From NCBI GenBank assembly GCA_934757865.1, contig CAKVLS010000006.1, positions 1 to 60,880 on the forward strand: 60,880 bases of DNA, read 5' to 3'. The first letter of the stretch is position 1, and every line of letters begins with the position of its first letter. This stretch comes from an uncultured Clostridia bacterium (GTDB lineage: Bacteria; Bacillota; Clostridia; Christensenellales; UBA1242). The notes below the pieces were generated by a model. The model ran no database searches. It was not told the DNA's origin and saw nothing but the letters and a program-made list of their open reading frames with translations. Shown in pieces: positions 1 to 7,747 of the stretch. Made by a program: the position numbers and the translations under genes.

Positions 1-2
1 AC

Positions 3-677
3 ATAAGAGTAACTAGCGACCTTGCAGCAGAAGGATTTACTCATGGCGAGCAAATTTTGACAGCAAAAGCTTTTTATAGAAGCGATAGTAGTTTCTATGA
101 TGCAGAAAATGCAGATAACAATTTAATTAGTGAGACAGACGATGAGGGCAAACTAGTACTAAGTGCTGGCAAGCTTGTAATCAAATTTTATAATAATGGC
201 GTAGAATATGACAGCGGCAACTTCGTTGCTAAAAATATAGACATTTATCCTAATGCTCCTACTATTAAAGTTGAGAGAAATGGCGAGTTCTTGGACCCAA
301 TCCCAAGCTCAATCAAAGGCGACTTCAAGGTAGTATCTTTGGTAGAAGATGAGACTGGTATTATAGAGATGAGATTTTCTAACGGCAGTTGGACACAAGG
401 CAATGTAATCACTGTTAAAGAAAATGGTTCTTATGTAATCTATTCTAGAGTAACAGTAGATGATTTAACATCAGAAGCCTCATTCCTTATTATCAAAAAC
501 ACCAACTCAACAAAAACAGTTTGGGTACTAATCATAGTAATAGGTGCTGTTATCTTAATCGTTGGCGGACTATACCTATATAGATGGTTTAGAGCTGGCG
601 CAATCGTTGCTCCACTAACTGATAAAGAAATCGCAAGAGAGCAATATAGAAGAGACAAAAAGAATAAAGAAAAATAA
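3..677 (+). CDS. C-terminal part of a membrane-anchored surface protein (partial)
   Basis: The frame is open from the left edge, so the 5' end lies outside the window; a TTG at 57 is only an internal codon. The visible 225 residues contain beta-rich, Ig-like sequence, then a hydrophobic segment near the C-terminus (VWVLIIVIGAVILIVGG) followed by a short basic tail ending RRDKKNKEK. That layout fits an extracellular protein held by one C-terminal membrane helix with a cytoplasmic tail, as in the 1033-residue protein at 12913. The exact domain family is not recognised. It is followed at once by a terminator, so it ends its transcription unit. Confidence 0.75.
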   Translation: MRVTSDLAAEGFTHGEQILTAKAFYRSDSSFYDAENADNNLISETDDEGKLVLSAGKLVIKFYNNGVEYDSGNFVAKNIDIYPNAPTIKVERNGEFLDPIPSSIKGDFKVVSLVEDETGIIEMRFSNGSWTQGNVITVKENGSYVIYSRVTVDDLTSEASFLIIKNTNSTKTVWVLIIVIGAVILIVGGLYLYRWFRAGAIVAPLTDKEIAREQYRRDKKNKEK

Positions 678-693
678 ACTTAAATAAAAAACT

Positions 694-723
694 AAAAGCG
701 ACTTTAGTATTAAGGTCGCTTTT
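694..723 (+). terminator. Intrinsic terminator after the partial surface protein
   Basis: Perfect 9-bp inverted repeat AAAAGCGAC / GTCGCTTTT with a 12-base loop, ending in a T-run. It lies only 20 bases before the next gene. Confidence 0.85.
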
Positions 724-743
724 ATAAAAAAAAGGAAAGTTAT

Positions 744-1544
744 ATGGACAAGAAACAAAAACAAGTAGTTTTGATTACTGGCGCATCTAGCGGAATAGGC
801 AGGGCTACTGCATGCTATTTTGCCGAGAGAGGGTACAAAGTCTATGGCGTTGCTCGTAATGACTTCAAAGTAGATGGTGTTGTCCCAATCTTAGCGGACA
901 TAACAGATAGAGCAGCGGTAAAAGATACAGTTGATTTTGTTATCAAGCTTGAGGGAAAGATAGATATTTTGATTAACAACGCAGGCATGGGCGTTGCGGG
1001 TGCTGTCGAGACTACAAGTTTAGAAGATGCTAAGAAGCAATTTGAAGTAAATTACTTTGGCACAGTTAATATGACCACTGCAGTTTTGCCTTATATGCGC
1101 AAAAAACTTAGCGGCAAAATAATCAATACAAGTTCTGTCGCTAGCATTATACCTATACCTTTCCAAGCATATTATAGCTCATGTAAAGCTGCCCTTGACA
1201 ACTGGGCTAAGGCACTTAGACTAGAACTAAAACCTTATAATATCACAGTAACTAATATCTTACCGGGAGATATTAAGACAGGCTTTACTGGTAGCCGTAC
1301 TAAGCACCTTGACAAAAAGTCTCCATACTATGCCGTAGAGTCAAAGTCTATTGAGAAGATGGAAAAAGACGAAGAGTCGGGTATGGACCCTATTGTTGTG
1401 GCTAAAAAAATGTACAAAGTCGCTACTAAGAAAAATCCACCATACACCGTTACTTGCGGAGCTGCATACAAGATGGTAGCCTTTCTTCAAAAGATTCTTC
1501 CAACAAGATTTGTTATGTGGATAGTTTCTAAACTATATTTATAA
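744..1544 (+). CDS. Short-chain dehydrogenase/reductase (SDR)
   Basis: This is a 266-residue classical SDR, a cytosolic NAD(P)-dependent oxidoreductase of unknown substrate. Seen: the cofactor motif TGASSGIG at residues 12-19, NNAG at 78-81, a Ser at about 131, and the catalytic Y144-x-x-x-K148 pair (YSSCK). Length is normal for the family. AAAGGAAAG about 7 bases before the ATG is the SD. It stands alone between two terminators, so context gives no substrate clue. The C-terminal part (ILPTRFVMWIVSKLYL) is hydrophobic, as in SDRs acting on lipid or sterol-like substrates, but that is only suggestive. Confidence 0.9.
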   Translation: MDKKQKQVVLITGASSGIGRATACYFAERGYKVYGVARNDFKVDGVVPILADITDRAAVKDTVDFVIKLEGKIDILINNAGMGVAGAVETTSLEDAKKQFEVNYFGTVNMTTAVLPYMRKKLSGKIINTSSVASIIPIPFQAYYSSCKAALDNWAKALRLELKPYNITVTNILPGDIKTGFTGSRTKHLDKKSPYYAVESKSIEKMEKDEESGMDPIVVAKKMYKVATKKNPPYTVTCGAAYKMVAFLQKILPTRFVMWIVSKLYL

Positions 1545-1581
1545 GATTATATTTGTAGAAATATATAATAAAAAATACAAT

Positions 1582-1617
1582 AAAAAAAAGACATCTAATC
1601 ATTAGATGCCTTTTTTG
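1582..1617. terminator. Bidirectional terminator between SDR gene and pyk
   Basis: CATCTA / TAGATG arms around a short loop, flanked by an A-run on the left and a T-run on the right. It can terminate the SDR gene rightward and pyk leftward. Confidence 0.8.
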
Positions 1618-1625
1618 TTTTCATG

Positions 1626-3041
1626 TTATTCTACAACATGAACTTTGATAAGGTTAGTTTTGCCCATATTGTTAACAGGTACGCCAGATGTGATGATGAT
1701 TGTGTCGCCAGGTTTAGCAACTTTTAGGTCTTTTGCTATTTGATTAGCTTTTGCGAACATTGCATCAGTATTGTCTATTGTCTCGCAAAGAACTGGTGTA
1801 ATACCCCAGCAAATTGACAACTTGTTAACAACCATTGGAGTGTTAGTGATGGCAATAATTCTTGCAGCTGGTCTAAAACTTGATATAGCCTTAGCGCTGT
1901 TGCCCTCGTGAGAGAAGCATAGTATTGCTTTTGCATTAAGAGCCTTAGCAGTTGCCACCGCAGAAAAAGCTATTGCATTACGGATATTATCTTTTGGCAA
2001 TTCTTTTTGAGCAAAGTTTTTGTTATAGTCGATGACAGCCTCAGTTGCTTTTGCAATGTTTGCCATAGCTGTTACTGCTTCTACTGGATATAGACCACTA
2101 GCAGATTCTCCAGATAACATTGTTGCAGAGGTGTTGTCGTATATAGCGTTAGCTACGTCTGTAGTTTCAGCTCTTGTTGGACGGCGTTTTTCTATCATTG
2201 ACTCTAGCATCTCAGTTGCTACGATTACATACTTAGATTTTGCTACAGTTTTTGCTATCATCATTTTTTGAATAGCTGGGATTTGCTCCATAGGAACTTC
2301 TGAGCCCATATCTCCACGAGCTACCATTATACCATCTGATACATCAATGATTTTGTCTAGCTCATTGATACCTTCTAGGCTCTCAATCTTAGCGATAAGA
2401 TCCATATTGGTACAACCTAATTTTGCAAGATATTTTCTTACAGCTAGTATATCCTCTGGGCAGTTAACAAAAGAGCAAGCTACAAGCTCTAACTCGTTTT
2501 TAACCGCAAAAGCAAGATGCTCTCTATCAATATCGCTAAGGTATGGAACATTAAGAGATACATGAGGTAGAGCAATGCTCTTGTTGTTAGAAAGAGTGCC
2601 ACCTGTGATAACTTTGCAGTTGATATCTGTCTTAGTTACTTCAACAACTTTTAGATCAAGAAGACCATTGTTAGCAAAAATATGCATACCAGGTTTTGCA
2701 AGTTTAACAAGGCTTGGGAATCTCAAAGATACTACACTTTCGTTACCTACAACTTTACGATTAGTGAAGGTAAATGGCTTACCTTTTTTTAGAATTACTT
2801 TGCCGTTTTCAAACTCACCAATTCTTATCTCTGGGCCTCTTGTGTCTAGCATGATAGCACAAGGAGTGTTTAGGTCGCTTCTAACTTTTTTTACAAGGTC
2901 AACGATAGCTTGATGACTTTCAAGGTTGCCGTGGCTCATGTTTAGTCTAGCCACATTCATACCAGCTTTCATCATGCTAACTAATGTCTTATAATCTGAG
3001 CATGATGGGCCTATTGTACATACAATTTTTGTTTTTTGCAT
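1626..3041 (-). CDS. pyk: Pyruvate kinase
   Basis: Catalyses phosphoenolpyruvate + ADP to pyruvate + ATP, the last step of glycolysis. Seen over 471 residues: N-terminal KIVCTIGPS, the active-site strand IAKIESLEG, the metal/substrate loop ARGDMGSEVP, the helix with MLESMIEKRRPTRAE, and a complete C-terminal allosteric domain. It lacks the extra C-terminal PEP-utilising domain found in Bacillus pyruvate kinase. SD AAAAGGA lies about 6 bases upstream of the ATG. Its leader holds a palindrome resembling the operator in front of the divergent TetR-like gene, so control by that regulator is plausible (inference). Pyruvate made here would feed PflB and AdhE encoded further right. Confidence 0.97.
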   Translation of the reverse strand: MQKTKIVCTIGPSCSDYKTLVSMMKAGMNVARLNMSHGNLESHQAIVDLVKKVRSDLNTPCAIMLDTRGPEIRIGEFENGKVILKKGKPFTFTNRKVVGNESVVSLRFPSLVKLAKPGMHIFANNGLLDLKVVEVTKTDINCKVITGGTLSNNKSIALPHVSLNVPYLSDIDREHLAFAVKNELELVACSFVNCPEDILAVRKYLAKLGCTNMDLIAKIESLEGINELDKIIDVSDGIMVARGDMGSEVPMEQIPAIQKMMIAKTVAKSKYVIVATEMLESMIEKRRPTRAETTDVANAIYDNTSATMLSGESASGLYPVEAVTAMANIAKATEAVIDYNKNFAQKELPKDNIRNAIAFSAVATAKALNAKAILCFSHEGNSAKAISSFRPAARIIAITNTPMVVNKLSICWGITPVLCETIDNTDAMFAKANQIAKDLKVAKPGDTIIITSGVPVNNMGKTNLIKVHVVE

Positions 3042-3054
3042 AAATTTTCCTTTT

Positions 3055-3072
3055 AACTGACCAATCAGTCGT
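3055..3072. promoter_or_regulatory. Candidate TetR-type operator in the pyk leader
   Basis: Inverted repeat ACTGA-CCAA-TCAGT (3056-3069) within AACTGACCAATCAGTCGT. It lies just upstream of the pyk SD and downstream of the likely pyk start site. It matches 11 of 17 positions with the site at 3236-3252. The GACC-type core is typical of TetR-family operators. Confidence 0.6.
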
Positions 3073-3094
3073 GTTTTTTATATTTAACATAGGT

Positions 3095-3100
3095 ATTATA
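3095..3100 (-). promoter_or_regulatory. Candidate -10 box of pyk
   Basis: TATAAT on the minus strand, with no convincing -35 at 17 bp (TAGATA). It would start transcription near 3088, upstream of the operator-like palindrome. Confidence 0.35.
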
Positions 3101-3162
3101 GCTGTTTTTATACATTTTATCTACTATTTGAGGGCATTTTTGGATAAATATTGTCAAATTGT

Positions 3163-3191
3163 TTTACAAAAAATTAAAACATATATATAAT
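3163..3191 (+). promoter_or_regulatory. Promoter of the TetR-like gene
   Basis: TTTACA (3163-3168), 17-bp spacer, TATAAT (3186-3191). Transcription would start near 3198, placing the operator-like site at 3236-3252 inside the leader. Confidence 0.75.
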
Positions 3192-3235
3192 GAAAGTGTA
3201 AAAATTAAGGCTAGAGCCATTTTTTTATAATATTT

Positions 3236-3252
3236 ACCGACCGATTGGGCGA
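3236..3252. promoter_or_regulatory. Candidate TetR-type operator in the tetR-like leader
   Basis: ACCGACCGATTGGGCGA, related to the pyk-leader site by 11 of 17 identical positions. It lies about 24 bases before the regulator's ATG, consistent with autoregulation. Confidence 0.55.
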
Positions 3253-3275
3253 TAATTTTATTAGGAGTACAAACT

Positions 3276-4208
3276 ATGAAAAAACAACTTATTTTCAAAG
3301 AAGTTTTGGCTATGCTAAACTCAGGAACTGAGTACAAAGCTATCACTCTTGCAGAAGTTGCAAAAAGATGCAAGATGGGCAAAAGTACAATCTATGAGTA
3401 TTTCACAAGTAAAGACGAGATGATTTATAGCGCAATTATTTTCTATATCAATAAGATGCTAAAATTCTTCTCATCAAGCTTTAAGATTTCTACATTTGAG
3501 CCATCTCTAAAAATTTGGATCAAAGCAATGATGGTATGTATGAAGTCTAACAAATGGATGCTTCTACCTTGGACTTTCAAAACTTATGCTTCATACCTAA
3601 GAGAAGAAGACGCAGCAAGAGCTGAGGACTTACTAGGCAAGAGCCAAACAATCATTATTAAACTTTTGACCGCTATCTGCAAAAAAGGTGTTGCTGAGGG
3701 TTACCTTGTAGAAGCTAGCGAAGAGTCTGTAGAGTACGCTTACTATGGTGCTATTGGCACTCTAGCAAAATATGTTGGTGAGGACTTTGATTATACTAGC
3801 GAAGAGGGAACATGGCTTGCAGAAACAATCACTGCCCAAATCATCAAACATATGTCAACAGACGAAGCTTATGTAGAAAGACCAGATGACGACACTGATG
3901 CCGAGGAAGATGTAGAAGCTGACGAAACTGACGATGCTGATGAGCAAGAAGCTGACGAGACAGAAGAGTCAGACGAAGAAGCAGGAGAGGCAGCTGAAGA
4001 AGATAGCGAAGAAGAGCCAGAAGAAGATACTGAGTATGAAGACGGTGACGGCGAAGAATACGAAGATACTGACGGCGAGCCACAAGAAGAATACGAAGAC
4101 GGAGATGCTGAGTATGATGAGAGTGGAGACGAGGGAGAGCATGAAGAGGCAGATGACGCCGATGCTCAACCAGAATACGAAGAAGGACCTGAAGATATAG
4201 ATTACTAA
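3276..4208 (+). CDS. TetR/AcrR-family regulator with a long acidic C-terminal tail
   Basis: The N-terminal part is a TetR-type helix-turn-helix (about residues 20-54: ITLAEVAKRCKMGKSTIYEYF), followed by a helical ligand/dimer domain to about residue 200. From about 205 to 310 the protein is almost only Asp, Glu, Ala, Thr, Ser, Gly and Tyr. Such a tail is foreign to the family, whose members are usually about 190-220 residues. The reading frame is intact and the tail is not an assembly-junction artefact as far as can be seen. It is the first gene of a probable operon with the YhhN-like gene 31 bases downstream, and divergent from pyk. Operator-like sites stand in both leaders. The ligand is unknown. 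The tail could act as a DNA mimic, a chaperone-like segment or a cation binder; all are guesses. Confidence 0.85.
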   Translation: MKKQLIFKEVLAMLNSGTEYKAITLAEVAKRCKMGKSTIYEYFTSKDEMIYSAIIFYINKMLKFFSSSFKISTFEPSLKIWIKAMMVCMKSNKWMLLPWTFKTYASYLREEDAARAEDLLGKSQTIIIKLLTAICKKGVAEGYLVEASEESVEYAYYGAIGTLAKYVGEDFDYTSEEGTWLAETITAQIIKHMSTDEAYVERPDDDTDAEEDVEADETDDADEQEADETEESDEEAGEAAEEDSEEEPEEDTEYEDGDGEEYEDTDGEPQEEYEDGDAEYDESGDEGEHEEADDADAQPEYEEGPEDIDY

Positions 4209-4239
4209 GATTAAAAGGTAAAAGATTGGAGGGTAAAAT

Positions 4240-4932
4240 ATGTTAGTTTATTTTGCATTAAGTTTAGCCATTATTATGGCAGTATGTTTTATAGTATTCC
4301 AAACTCTTGGTGACGGAATATTATCTTGTATTTTGAAATTATTTGCTAGTGTAACTTTTGTAGTTCTTGGCATTTCGGGATTTGCCACTTCATCAAGTAT
4401 GACTTATGGTGTTTCGATAGTAGGTCTTTTGATGTTAGGCGGTGCAACTTTTGGTCTTGTCGGCGATGGCATTTTGGCACTAAAAGATATTGACGAGTCA
4501 AGAGATTTTATCAATATCCTTTGCGGAACAATTTCTTTTGCTATTGGTCACATTTTCTACTATATCGCACTTATTGATTATGCAGGTTTTTCATTTATTC
4601 CGCTAGCAGTAGGCGCAGCACTAGATTGCATCATAATTATAGTTAGTATGCTTGGTATGAAATTAAACTTCGGCAAGCTACTTATCCCAACTATTATTTA
4701 CGCATTTATACTGTCAACCACTATGGTACAAGCAATATACGGAGCTATCGTTCTACATGGTAGCGTTGCAAGTATATTACTTGCTATCGGTTTTGTACTT
4801 TTCTTGCTTTCGGACTTAGTTCTTTCACTTATTTACTTTGTCCCAAAGAAAGACAAAAAACTTGTTATAACCAATTTGACTTTGTACTACCTAGCTCAAA
4901 TACTAATTATGTTTGCAATTTTCTTCTTGTAG
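4240..4932 (+). CDS. YhhN/TMEM86-family membrane protein (lysoplasmalogenase-like)
   Basis: A polytopic inner-membrane protein of 230 residues with about eight hydrophobic helices. Family signatures seen by eye are VGDGILAL (about 73-80), FAIGHIFYYIA (about 100-110), FLLSDLVLS (about 188-196) and LYYLAQILI near the end. TMEM86/YhhN proteins hydrolyse the vinyl-ether bond of lysoplasmalogens; many clostridia make plasmalogens, so a lipid-turnover role is plausible but unproven here. It follows the TetR-like gene by 31 bases with an SD (TTGGAGGG) and is probably co-transcribed and controlled by it. A terminator follows. Confidence 0.75.
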   Translation: MLVYFALSLAIIMAVCFIVFQTLGDGILSCILKLFASVTFVVLGISGFATSSSMTYGVSIVGLLMLGGATFGLVGDGILALKDIDESRDFINILCGTISFAIGHIFYYIALIDYAGFSFIPLAVGAALDCIIIIVSMLGMKLNFGKLLIPTIIYAFILSTTMVQAIYGAIVLHGSVASILLAIGFVLFLLSDLVLSLIYFVPKKDKKLVITNLTLYYLAQILIMFAIFFL

Positions 4933-4954
4933 AAGATTGCTTATAATACTAATA

Positions 4955-4987
4955 AAAAAGGCCGCTTATTATAGCGGTCTTTTTTTG
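4955..4987 (+). terminator. Intrinsic terminator after the YhhN-like gene
   Basis: GGCCGCT / AGCGGTC stem (one G-U pair) with a 5-6 base loop, then an 8-T run. Confidence 0.85.
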
Positions 4988-5069
4988 TATGTTTTTTATT
5001 TTTGAATGCCTTATGCCTTTTATTTTTTAAGTTTTAGAAAACTATACTTTTATATTAGTATTGCTTTTT

Positions 5070-6095
5070 TTATTTAGTTTTTTTTGCTGTCTTTTTTACT
5101 TTCTCTTTTGGAGCTTTTGGGGCTTTAGCCTCTTTTTTCTTTTTAGTCTCAGCCTTTTTGTCATCATTATCTTCTAGCACTATGTCTTGTTTGTTCATTG
5201 GAGCTTGAAGGAACTCTAGTACATCGTTGTATACAGTTTCTTTTACGCTAGGCTCATTAAGTATCTCGTGACGAACATTATCATATAACTTCATAGATAC
5301 ATTTAGGTCGTCCTCGTGATATAGCTTAAATAGTTTTACAACAGATTTGCCCATGTTACCTACTGGGTCGCATTTACCAGCGATAAGAAGTATAGGCTTG
5401 TTGTGGTTAATCTCTTGCAATTTGTGTTTGTCATAAGAATATTTTAGACCAGTGAAAAAGTCATAGTAGAATTTAGCCGAAGAAGGAACGCCGCAGTATG
5501 GGTCAGCTTCGTATTTTGCTACTTCTGCTGGGTCGCTGTTTACCCATGAGCCGCTACCTACCATTTTGTTGTATTTGCCAATCATCATCTTTTCGATGAA
5601 GCGAGCTATTTTGTCTTGACCTTTGTGACGCATAGTCATTTTTGCTACAAGTCTACCAAATTTTACATCAGGGCTATTTTTCATACATGCAGAGCCGCAA
5701 AGTATGGCTTTTTGGTAGCTGCTGCAATTTTGGATATAGTTTTGAGTCAAAAACGAACCATAGCTGTGGCCAAATACATATAGTGGCAAATTGTATTTTT
5801 TTATTAGCATGTTAGAGAAGAACATCTCATCTCTTAGGGTGTCATAGAATAGGTTGCCGCCGTCATATTTTCCAAGTCTTTCGATGCTTTCAGCAGTTCT
5901 GCCATGAGCTCTGTGGTCATCTGCAAAAACTATATATCCGTGCTTGTTTAGGAATTTTGCAAAGTCCTCATATCTTCCAGCGTGCTCTTGCATGCCGTGG
6001 ATTATTTGGACAATGCCGATAGGATTTTCTACCTTGTCCCAAGTGTAACAATAGATGTCTTTTTTATCAAAAGATTTTATATATTTGCCTTTCAT
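5070..6095 (-). CDS. Alpha/beta hydrolase, monoacylglycerol lipase / lysophospholipase type
   Basis: A 341-residue serine hydrolase of the Hydrolase_4 / monoglyceride lipase type. Seen: oxyanion-side motif IIHGMQEHAGRY (31-42), nucleophile elbow GHSYGS with Ser111, Asp243 in GKCDPVG and His276 in VRHEI, a full catalytic triad. Family members cleave monoacylglycerols or lysophospholipids, releasing glycerol or glycerophosphodiesters plus fatty acid. It is directly downstream of glpK (12-base gap, SD between), which supports a role in supplying glycerol. After about residue 295 comes a Lys/Ala-rich low-complexity tail (about 45 residues) not needed for the fold. No signal peptide is visible, so the enzyme is cytoplasmic or peripheral. 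Confidence 0.88.
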   Translation of the reverse strand: MKGKYIKSFDKKDIYCYTWDKVENPIGIVQIIHGMQEHAGRYEDFAKFLNKHGYIVFADDHRAHGRTAESIERLGKYDGGNLFYDTLRDEMFFSNMLIKKYNLPLYVFGHSYGSFLTQNYIQNCSSYQKAILCGSACMKNSPDVKFGRLVAKMTMRHKGQDKIARFIEKMMIGKYNKMVGSGSWVNSDPAEVAKYEADPYCGVPSSAKFYYDFFTGLKYSYDKHKLQEINHNKPILLIAGKCDPVGNMGKSVVKLFKLYHEDDLNVSMKLYDNVRHEILNEPSVKETVYNDVLEFLQAPMNKQDIVLEDNDDKKAETKKKKEAKAPKAPKEKVKKTAKKTK

Positions 6096-6107
6096 AAAAA
6101 TTTCCTC

Positions 6108-7580
6108 CTATTTTTTTAGACATTGTCTAACGGCTTTTTTCCAGCCCTTTAGATTTTTCTTAACTTCTTTTCTATTTTTTGTTGGACGGAATTCACCGTT
6201 TGATTTGATTACTTTTTTGATATCGTCTAGGTTTTTATATACGCCAGTCGCTAGTCCGCATAGGTATATAACGCCAAGGCAAGTACTTTCTTTGTTGCTT
6301 CTAGTTACAGGCTTGTTAAGTATGTCAGCTTGGAACTGCATCATAAAGTCGTTAGCAGATACTCCGCCGTCCGCTTTTAGTTCGTTAGTAGGGATAGAAC
6401 TTTCTTTTGCAAGTAGTTCCATAACATCATAAGTTGAATATGCCATACTTTCGTATACGGCTCTACATATATGAGATAGGTTAGAGCCACGAGAAAGCCC
6501 CGTGATTATCGCCCTTGCGTCCATGTCCCAGTAAGGAGCGCCTATGCCAGTAAAGGCTGGCACTAAGTAAACTCCGCCGTTATCGCCAACTTTGGCAATT
6601 TGTGCGTTGATTCTCTCGTGATTTCTCACAACTCTAAACTCTTTTAAGAACCAGTCAAGTGTACTACCTGCGTTAAATACGCTACCTTCTATTGCATAAG
6701 CTCTTTGACCTTTTGGCGAGCAAGCTATTGTTGTAAGAAGTCCCTTGTTGCTGATGATAGGTTCGTCACCAATGTTAAGTAGAATAAAACAGCCTGTGCC
6801 GTAAGTATTTTTGATATCGCCTTTCTCAAAACAACCTTGACCAAATAACGATGCTTGTTGGTCGCCGGCTACACCAGTTATCTTGATAGGGTAGCCAAGT
6901 ATGTCTGTCGTCCCAAAGTCATCACTACTGTTAAGAACTTTTGGAAGAATTGACTTAGGTATGCCAAATAGTTCTAGTAGCTCATCGTCCCACTCAAAGG
7001 TGTTGATATTAAATAGCATTGTACGAGATGCGTTGGTTGCGTCTGTTGCATGTACTTTGCCGTTGGTTAGTCTGTATATTAGATAGCTATCAATAGTGCC
7101 AACCAAAAGATTGTCCTCAGCAAGAAGTTTCTTTGCCATAGGTACATTGTCTAGTATCCATTTGATTTTTGTTCCGCTAAAATATGCGTCTGGCAAAAGA
7201 CCAGTTTTTTGTTTGATTTTTTTGCATAAAGCCTTGTCTTTGGCTAGTTTTTTACATAGTTTTGCAGTTCTTCTACATTGCCAAACTATTGCATTGCAGA
7301 TAGGTTTGCCTGTCTTTTTGTTCCAAGCAACGACTGTTTCTCTTTGGTTAGTTATGCATAGACCATATATCTCTTTTGGGTCAATGTCATGAGTTAGAGT
7401 AAGCAGTGCGTCTTTTTGTTTTTTCCATATAACATTGGCGTCATGCTCTACCCAGCCAGATTTAGGAAAGATTTGCGCAAACTTTTTCTTCTCAATTTTT
7501 GCGATGCTGTTAGTCTTTGTGTCGAACAAAACAGCTCTAACAGAAGTTGTTCCTTCGTCTAGTGCTACAATGTATCTCAT
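6108..7580 (-). CDS. glpK: Glycerol kinase
   Basis: Phosphorylates glycerol to sn-glycerol 3-phosphate with ATP in the cytoplasm. Seen over 490 residues: N-terminal phosphate loop DEGTTSVRAVLFD, substrate region SGWVEHD, TYGTGCF phosphate-2 motif near residue 260, and adenosine motif GGVSANDFMMQ near the end. This is full length. It starts the minus-strand operon with the lipase-like hydrolase and is divergent from the G3P-oxidising operon across 167 bp. No glpF facilitator gene is nearby. Confidence 0.97.
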   Translation of the reverse strand: MRYIVALDEGTTSVRAVLFDTKTNSIAKIEKKKFAQIFPKSGWVEHDANVIWKKQKDALLTLTHDIDPKEIYGLCITNQRETVVAWNKKTGKPICNAIVWQCRRTAKLCKKLAKDKALCKKIKQKTGLLPDAYFSGTKIKWILDNVPMAKKLLAEDNLLVGTIDSYLIYRLTNGKVHATDATNASRTMLFNINTFEWDDELLELFGIPKSILPKVLNSSDDFGTTDILGYPIKITGVAGDQQASLFGQGCFEKGDIKNTYGTGCFILLNIGDEPIISNKGLLTTIACSPKGQRAYAIEGSVFNAGSTLDWFLKEFRVVRNHERINAQIAKVGDNGGVYLVPAFTGIGAPYWDMDARAIITGLSRGSNLSHICRAVYESMAYSTYDVMELLAKESSIPTNELKADGGVSANDFMMQFQADILNKPVTRSNKESTCLGVIYLCGLATGVYKNLDDIKKVIKSNGEFRPTKNRKEVKKNLKGWKKAVRQCLKK

Positions 7581-7663
7581 ATTTTCTCTCCATTTTTTGA
7601 TATTTTAGAGGGCAAACGGGGCAAAATAACAATGCAAGTAGGCTTTTTGTCGCTCTTGTTTAA

Positions 7664-7692
7664 TTGACTTATTTATATTTTAAGTATATTAT
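7664..7692 (+). promoter_or_regulatory. Promoter of the G3P-dehydrogenase-like operon
   Basis: TTGACT (7664-7669), 17-bp spacer, TATTAT (7687-7692), in the divergent gap upstream of 7748. Confidence 0.65.
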
Positions 7693-7747
7693 TAAATTGA
7701 AAATAAATAAAGCAAAATAAGCCAAAATTTTTTATAAAGGGGTAATT

